Assembly (NCBI GenBank): GCA_002435835.1
Contig: DIVM01000124.1
Coordinates: 1 to 11,344 of the forward strand
Origin: Firmicutes bacterium UBA6132
GTDB taxonomy: Bacteria; Bacillota_A; Clostridia; Tissierellales; Sedimentibacteraceae
Reading direction: 5' to 3'
DNA: 11,344 nt
Made by a program: the position numbers and the translations under genes. Positions 6,680 to 11,344 of the stretch are shown here, piece by piece. The notes under the pieces are model-generated. The model made no database searches. It was not told the origin of the DNA and worked only from the letters and a program-made list of their open reading frames with translations. The first letter of the stretch is position 1. Each line of letters opens with the position of its first letter.

Positions 6680-6748
6680 AAAAAGAAAAAGCATGTTATT
6701 AAAATAAAGGGGGACGTTATATTTAAAAAAAACATGCTTTTTCTTTTT
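6680..6748. terminator. Long hairpin terminator after the histidine kinase gene
   Basis: A perfect 18-base inverted repeat, aaaaagaaaaagcatgtt (6680-6697) and its complement (6731-6748), encloses 33 bases. Those can also pair: ttaaaataa (6699-6707) with ttatatttaa (6717-6726, one bulged base), leaving a loop agggggacg. On the minus strand the 3' arm is T-rich and continues into TTTATTTTTTT, so it should terminate the kinase operon 72 bases after its stop. The A/T symmetry would let it work both ways, but no plus-strand gene reads into it. Confidence 0.75.
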
Positions 6749-6819
6749 ATAAAAGTATTATTGCCTGCTTTAATAATATTATTCGTAAATTTTTAAAATA
6801 TTTTAGGGTATATTAAAAT

Positions 6820-8919
6820 TTATATAAAATATTTGTTTAATATTATTTCTGCTTTAAATAAATCTCCATCTATACTGAGATTTAACATACCTTTTTGAAT
6901 TTCCATTAAACTTTTAGCTATTGCAAGACCAAGTCCATTTCCCTCTGAATTTCTGGACTCATCACCCCTTTTGAAACGTTCCATAAGTTCGTCAACTGGG
7001 ATATTTAATTCATATGCTGAAACATTTTTAAAGCAAATTATTATTTCTTGATCCAATTCTGTAATATCTATATAAACTCTGGATTCTTTCAGTGCATATT
7101 TTAAAATATTTGAAAGAAGATTTTCCATTACGCGTGAAAGAAGTCTTCCATCTGCAAATGCAAAAATTTTATCATTATTTGAACTAACTTTAAAATCAAG
7201 ATTTGATTCTATAATTTTTTCATCTAATTCGCCCAACATTTGTGAAACAAGGGCATTCACGTTAACTTTTTCAAAATTAGGTTTAATGCTTCCGCTTGTT
7301 GCTTTTGCTGCTTCAAACAAATCTTCCGTTAATACCTTTAACCTATTTGATTTTTTATCCAATACATCTAAATATTTTAAAGCATTAGGAGATTGAAGTC
7401 CTTCTCTTTTTAATAAATCCACATATGAAATTATTGAAGTTAGAGGCGTTTTAATATCATGGGATACATTTGTAATTAATTCTGATTTAAGTTTTTCACT
7501 TTTAACTTCATTTTCAACGGCAATTTTCACTCCATCAGTAATAGTGTTTATGTCATCAGCTAAATTTTTTAAAACTCCAGATTCTTGAATTTTTATTTTC
7601 AATTCATAATTTCCTTCTTTTGCAACTCTCACACCTTCTTGAATTTTTCTAAATGACTCCATAAGTTTGTAAGCTATATACAACGCTATTATAAATACTA
7701 TTATAATAGAAGGAAAAAACAAAGTACTTGCTAAAGTTGATGACATCATAAAGAAAATAGCTAAAGTTGCCTTAAACATTAAAGGTCCTGCTAATATTAA
7801 ATCACGAATGCCCTTAAATGCTTTGATTGATGCAATATAAATGAATGAATATTTTACAACTGTTCCTTTTTTTATATGCTTCACTAATGAAAGTAAAAGC
7901 CCTAAAAACATACAAGAAATTATAATGACACAAAGAAACATGGCAAGTTTCATTAAATTTGCATTTGTGTATCTTATATTTAATACATTATTAAAATTAT
8001 ATATGGATAATAAAACAATACCTGCAATTATTAACACAGTTATATCCGCATACAATTTATCAACCAAATTTAAGTGTATTCTTTCGTCTTCATATTTTTT
8101 ACCTGCAACTACAATTAAAAAAGTAAGCAGTACAATTAAAACTATTATGCAAATAGATATAATAGTTATATTCTTAGTCAAGTTATCCCTATCATGGTTC
8201 CATTTAGCTTTTCTTGATTCTAAACCATCTTCTGTAATTGCAATATATATGAAAGTTCTATCGTAACCATTTTCTATGGATTGTATTTTATCTGTTAATG
8301 AAGCTGAAAATCCATTGCCACCATTATTAGGATTAATTTCAGTACCATTTTTGTCTATTACAACATATGCTCCACGTATGGAATAATGAGATTTCGTTGA
8401 AATATTGGTATTTGTACATATATAATCACCATTTGTTGAATAATAAATTAAACCCACTGGATTATTTAATTCATTAATAATTTGTTCATAATTTGATAAA
8501 TCACTTTTCAAAATAATATCTTTAATTTCTTTAATTTCTTCTGCTTTTTCTTGCCAAAAAAGGGCTTCTGTTTCAGAATTATCTTCATAATTATTTTGCG
8601 TTATAAAATCATTATATAAATTTGTCAGTTGCCAATTGTCTTTAATACCTAAGTTTTCAACAGTTTTGCCACTTCTAATATATGATTCACTTTTAAAAAC
8701 TCTAAGCAAATATTCAAGGCGGTTTGCATTATTGCGCAGTTCACTACTTAATGCATTGCTTTTCATATAATCGCTTTGGGTAATGCTTTCATAATTTTGC
8801 ACATTTAAAAAAATGTCCAAACCACTATTTGTACCTATAACCAAACACAAAATAATTAAAATAAAAACTGTGGCCTTTGTTGCAGATTTTCTACTGAATT
8901 TCTTCCATTTTATAGCCAA
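6820..8919 (-). CDS. Multi-pass membrane sensor histidine kinase
   Basis: The 699-residue protein has a first membrane segment at about 17-37, a roughly 210-residue extracytoplasmic region, and then a cluster of hydrophobic segments (about 250-273, 291-311, 323-346, 375-395, 400-418). A linker follows, then the phospho-acceptor His487 in NVSHDIKTPLTS, the N-box with Asn600 and Asn604 (MENLLSNILKYAL) and the G2 box GNGLGLA (660-666). The usual DxGxG G1 box is absent: the expected place reads CFKNVSAYELNI, a variation I have seen in related Firmicutes kinases. The start is TTG at 8919, with AAGGTGG about nine bases upstream inside the regulator gene. The first 29 bases overlap that gene, so translation is probably coupled. 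The next in-frame Met (52) would remove the first membrane segment. The signal sensed is unknown. Confidence 0.9.
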   Translation of the reverse strand: MAIKWKKFSRKSATKATVFILIILCLVIGTNSGLDIFLNVQNYESITQSDYMKSNALSSELRNNANRLEYLLRVFKSESYIRSGKTVENLGIKDNWQLTNLYNDFITQNNYEDNSETEALFWQEKAEEIKEIKDIILKSDLSNYEQIINELNNPVGLIYYSTNGDYICTNTNISTKSHYSIRGAYVVIDKNGTEINPNNGGNGFSASLTDKIQSIENGYDRTFIYIAITEDGLESRKAKWNHDRDNLTKNITIISICIIVLIVLLTFLIVVAGKKYEDERIHLNLVDKLYADITVLIIAGIVLLSIYNFNNVLNIRYTNANLMKLAMFLCVIIISCMFLGLLLSLVKHIKKGTVVKYSFIYIASIKAFKGIRDLILAGPLMFKATLAIFFMMSSTLASTLFFPSIIIVFIIALYIAYKLMESFRKIQEGVRVAKEGNYELKIKIQESGVLKNLADDINTITDGVKIAVENEVKSEKLKSELITNVSHDIKTPLTSIISYVDLLKREGLQSPNALKYLDVLDKKSNRLKVLTEDLFEAAKATSGSIKPNFEKVNVNALVSQMLGELDEKIIESNLDFKVSSNNDKIFAFADGRLLSRVMENLLSNILKYALKESRVYIDITELDQEIIICFKNVSAYELNIPVDELMERFKRGDESRNSEGNGLGLAIAKSLMEIQKGMLNLSIDGDLFKAEIILNKYFI

Positions 8920-9586
8920 CGCCCCACACCACCTTCAGGTACTTCGGATTCTTAGGATCAATTTCAATTTTTTCCCTAATTCGTCTTATATGAACAGCAA
9001 CTGTATTTTCAGGATTAAAAGATGGCTCTTTCCAAACATTTTCATAAATATCTTCAATAGAAAAAACACGTCCTGCATCTTTTGTTAAATATAAAATAAT
9101 TTTATATTCTACTGGAGTAAGCTTAATTATTTCCCCATCAACAATTACTTCTTTTCTTTCATCATCTATTACTAAGCCTCCATTTTTATATTGGCCTATT
9201 TTATCATTAGCCCCACCAAGAGTTGTATAACGTCTTAGCTGTGATTTAACTCTTGCCAAAAGCTCTAAAGGTTTGAAAGGTTTTGTTATGTAATCATCCG
9301 CCCCCATATTCAAACCCATTATTATATCTATGTCCTGGGATTTTGCTGACAGCATAATAACAGGAATATTTTTTATTTCCCTTATTTTAGCAGTAGTTTT
9401 TATACCGTCCATTTCAGGCATCATTATATCCATTAAAACTAAATGTATATCATTATTTTCAACAGCTTCAATTGCTTGAATACCGTTGTAGCATTTAATA
9501 ATATTATATCCTTCACTTTTCAAATATACTTCAATAGCTTCCACTATTTCCACTTCATCATCACAAACCAATATATTCATATTCAT
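8891..9586 (-). CDS. OmpR/PhoB-family response regulator
   Basis: The 231-residue protein has a receiver domain (about 3-118) with the acidic pair Asp9-Asp10, phospho-acceptor Asp53 (LMDIMMPEMDG), Ser80 and Lys102 (ITKPF), followed by a winged-helix DNA-binding domain (about 130-228; LTPVEYKIILYL and the closing VWGVGYKM). It is the partner of the histidine kinase that overlaps its 3' end, and it probably acts as a transcription factor for genes in response to an envelope signal. The start at 9586 has AGGAGG five bases upstream; a second ATG two codons later would be eleven bases away and is less likely. Its promoter appears to draw its -35 from the GGGACGGA element. Targets are not visible; the neighbouring hydrolase gene is a candidate only by position. 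Confidence 0.95.
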   Translation of the reverse strand: MNMNILVCDDEVEIVEAIEVYLKSEGYNIIKCYNGIQAIEAVENNDIHLVLMDIMMPEMDGIKTTAKIREIKNIPVIMLSAKSQDIDIIMGLNMGADDYITKPFKPLELLARVKSQLRRYTTLGGANDKIGQYKNGGLVIDDERKEVIVDGEIIKLTPVEYKIILYLTKDAGRVFSIEDIYENVWKEPSFNPENTVAVHIRRIREKIEIDPKNPKYLKVVWGVGYKMEEIQ

Positions 9587-9612
9587 AATTACCTCCTAAC
9601 ATGTGATTATTT

Positions 9613-9641
9613 ATTATAACACAGGGACGGACCTTTTGCAA
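9613..9641 (-). promoter_or_regulatory. Promoter of the two-component operon, overlapping repeat locus C
   Basis: On the minus strand a perfect TATAAT (9618-9613) is 17 bases from TTGCAA (9641-9636, four of six matches to TTGACA). The -35 and most of the spacer (AAGGTCCGTCCC) belong to the GGGACGGA repeat, while the -10 is outside it. The leader before the ribosome binding site is short, about 10-15 bases. Confidence 0.6.
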
Positions 9642-9738
9642 TTTGGGGACTGCAATTTGGGGACGGAGCTTTCGCTGCTTAGGGACGGACCCTTTTTTGC
9701 AAAAGGTCCGTCCCTAAATCTTCAAAGGGTCCGTCCCC
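9624..9738. repeat. GGGACGGA palindromic repeat, locus C (expanded)
   Basis: This is the largest locus, with five complete cores (9624-9631, 9660-9667 and 9682-9689 direct; 9707-9714 and 9730-9737 inverted) and one broken core near 9647. The 56-base unit is 9659-9714. A perfect 17-base inverted repeat links gggacggaccttttgca (9624-9640) with 9698-9714, and an 11-base one links 9681-9691 with 9705-9715. A 14-base direct duplication, tgcaatttggggac, occurs at 9637-9650 and 9651-9664. It fills nearly all of the gap between the hydrolase stop and the regulator start. Confidence 0.92.
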
Positions 9739-9746
9739 TAACTTCA

Positions 9747-11294
9747 CTATTTATAATTTTTAAGACTTTCTTTAATTGCTTGTATTACTGATTCATCTAA
9801 ATCAAGCCTATAATTTCTTGAAACAGGATGACCAGGTTTTGTAGTATCATAATCTTGACCATTCCATAAAACAGCAAGTTTTATTCTATCATATTTTTCT
9901 ATTTGGTTGAACATATCCTTGAACCAAGCAGGTTTATTTCCTCCTGTTGAAGAACAACTATATTCAGTTATCATCATTGGATGTTTGAAGCGTTCTATAT
10001 AATCATAGTAAACATGATCATATGCTTCATTAAAAGTTCTCCATGTTTCGCCTTTATAGTACGTTCCTGTGTTATATGCTGTCAATCCAACAACATCCAC
10101 ATACTCATTTCCTGGGAAATATGTCAAATAATGGTTGTACGCGTAATTAGGAAAAGATAATTCATTTGGATTCCATACAAACACTAAATTGTCAACACCA
10201 TTTTCTTGGAACTTATCATAAATATATTTCCAACATTCAATATATAAATCAGAATCTTTTCCTAAAAAATATGAAGAATAAACATCCCAAGCTCCATTCA
10301 TTTCATTGTTTAACCTAAAAAGAACTGGATAATCATATTTATTGAAATCTTCTGCTAATTTATTTAAATATTCATCATAATTTCCTTTTAATATTTGGAG
10401 AGTTATGTCCTTATCTTTACCATTTATTTTGTCAGTTGTATATAATGTATACTCAATTACTTTGCCTTCTTCCTTTGCTTTGTACATATAATCTGTTTTA
10501 AAAGGAAGTTCAAAAGAATTATAAGTTAATGCAACAGGAAATTTATAATCAAACATCGCTTCTAATTGTTGAAGTTTATATTTATAAATTGGAAATGTTG
10601 GTTCAAAAATACCGAAATCAACTTTTTCATTATTTATAAAATATTTATCATAGAATTCCTGAGTTAATAGGTCGAAATTTTTCTTTGTAGGTTCAAATAC
10701 AGCATCCTGTTTCATTTCACCTATTTTATTTATAAATTTAAAGTTTTTCATTATAGATTCAATGTAAATTGGATCAGATGATTTCATAAAAACTGTTATA
10801 ACTTCTTTGTCTGAACGAGCAAAAGATATGGTTGCATAATAATTTCTATCCGTACCAGATGATGGTGATGATATTTTGTTCCTATTATACAGAACTATAT
10901 AACCTTTTACTCCATTAAAATTATGATAATACTCATTAGTTACATTAAATTCAGGATTTTTTTTAATACCCCTGTTTCCATAATCATTATAAATAGAAAA
11001 AGTATCAAGCGTATTTTCAAAATTGTCATAAAGAACTTCAACTACAAGATTTTCAGATTCAAAACGACTTTTTACGCTAACTATATCTTCATTTAATTTT
11101 AAATAATTCGGCAAAACAATTTCATAGCCATAAGGATTGTTTATGTATTTATTATGACTTGCTGAATAAGTTAATAAACTTGTACTACTTGTATTAGTGT
11201 CTGAATTAGGACTTTGCACATCAGCAAACCCAATATTAGACATTACAAAAATTAAAACAATAAATGATAAAAAAACATTTCTAAATAATTTCAT
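9747..11294 (-). CDS. Secreted glycoside hydrolase family 26-like protein
   Basis: The 515-residue protein begins with a signal peptide (MKLFRNVF, a hydrophobic core to about 20, probable cut after GFA at 24) with no lipobox Cys. A Ser/Thr/Asn-rich linker (25-45) leads to an N-terminal domain of unknown family (about 48-190), then a TIM-barrel-like region (about 225-512). There RLNNEMNGAW carries the likely acid/base Glu331 and MITEYS the likely nucleophile Glu444, the layout of GH26 beta-mannanase-type enzymes. WNPNE (374-378) and VLWNGQ (475-480) also fit. It would act outside the cell on a beta-linked polysaccharide; the substrate is not determinable. The ribosome binding site AAAGGAG is about 12 bases from the ATG, rather far. 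Its promoter must lie in or beyond the repeat at the right edge. The signal peptide and both glutamates are intact, so nothing suggests decay. Confidence 0.82.
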   Translation of the reverse strand: MKLFRNVFLSFIVLIFVMSNIGFADVQSPNSDTNTSSTSLLTYSASHNKYINNPYGYEIVLPNYLKLNEDIVSVKSRFESENLVVEVLYDNFENTLDTFSIYNDYGNRGIKKNPEFNVTNEYYHNFNGVKGYIVLYNRNKISSPSSGTDRNYYATISFARSDKEVITVFMKSSDPIYIESIMKNFKFINKIGEMKQDAVFEPTKKNFDLLTQEFYDKYFINNEKVDFGIFEPTFPIYKYKLQQLEAMFDYKFPVALTYNSFELPFKTDYMYKAKEEGKVIEYTLYTTDKINGKDKDITLQILKGNYDEYLNKLAEDFNKYDYPVLFRLNNEMNGAWDVYSSYFLGKDSDLYIECWKYIYDKFQENGVDNLVFVWNPNELSFPNYAYNHYLTYFPGNEYVDVVGLTAYNTGTYYKGETWRTFNEAYDHVYYDYIERFKHPMMITEYSCSSTGGNKPAWFKDMFNQIEKYDRIKLAVLWNGQDYDTTKPGHPVSRNYRLDLDESVIQAIKESLKNYK

Positions 11295-11322
11295 ATTATT
11301 ATGCTACTCCTTTAAGTGATTT

Positions 11323-11344
11323 GGGGACGGAGCTTTTGCTGCAA
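11323..11344. repeat. GGGACGGA palindromic repeat, locus D (cut by the window edge)
   Basis: The last 22 bases repeat the first 20 bases of the 56-base unit (ggggacggagcttttgctgc, plus strand) and then read aa where loci A and C read tt. The rest lies outside the window. It ends 28 bases before the hydrolase start codon. Confidence 0.85.

Noticed and set aside
9624..9738. CRISPR array
   Set aside because: The repeats are not evenly spaced, occur in both orientations and have no unique spacers of constant length; no cas gene is present.
9681..9738. Intrinsic terminator for the hydrolase gene in repeat locus C
   Set aside because: The stems are strong, but no T-run follows them on the minus strand. 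Termination there is possible but not supported.

Overview
The window is strongly AT-rich and carries features typical of low-GC Gram-positive anaerobes (Clostridia-like Firmicutes): AGGAGG-type ribosome binding sites, TTG starts, consensus sigma-A promoters with 17-base spacers, a T-box leader, and a clostridial phenylacetate-CoA ligase plus ACT-domain gene pair. Species cannot be named from the sequence. All genes except the LysE-type exporter lie on the minus strand, so the layout below is read from right to left.

Right part (11344-6820): a secreted glycoside hydrolase family 26-like protein is followed by an OmpR-type response regulator and a large multi-pass histidine kinase whose start overlaps the regulator. 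A long hairpin terminates this unit. Next is murA (peptidoglycan precursor synthesis) with its own promoter and a terminator at 5125-5158. Convergent to murA is a LysE-family amino acid exporter. The exporter is divergent from an RsuA-type pseudouridine synthase, and the two promoters face away from each other.

Left part (3570-1): a consensus promoter opens a complete T-box leader. The specifier triplet is most likely UUC (Phe), and the antiterminator, terminator and stem III are all visible. About 180 bases downstream lies phenylacetate-CoA ligase, then a double-ACT protein, then a sugar-phosphate isomerase/epimerase-like TIM barrel. A phenylalanine T-box in front of paaK suggests that the ligase serves phenylalanine synthesis from scavenged phenylacetate rather than degradation. 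At the left edge is the 5' part of a coiled-coil gene made of 33-base (11-residue) tandem repeats.

The most unusual structure is a family of GGGACGGA palindromic repeats in four intergenic spots (about 1206-1261, 6600-6657, 9624-9738, 11323-11344). A 56-base unit is shared, at 51 of 56 positions, by the first and third loci in opposite orientation. Three of the four loci end within 25-38 bases of a start codon, and one appears to supply the -35 box of the two-component system promoter. A second, unrelated hairpin-rich island (about 3083-3206) sits between the T-box terminator and paaK.
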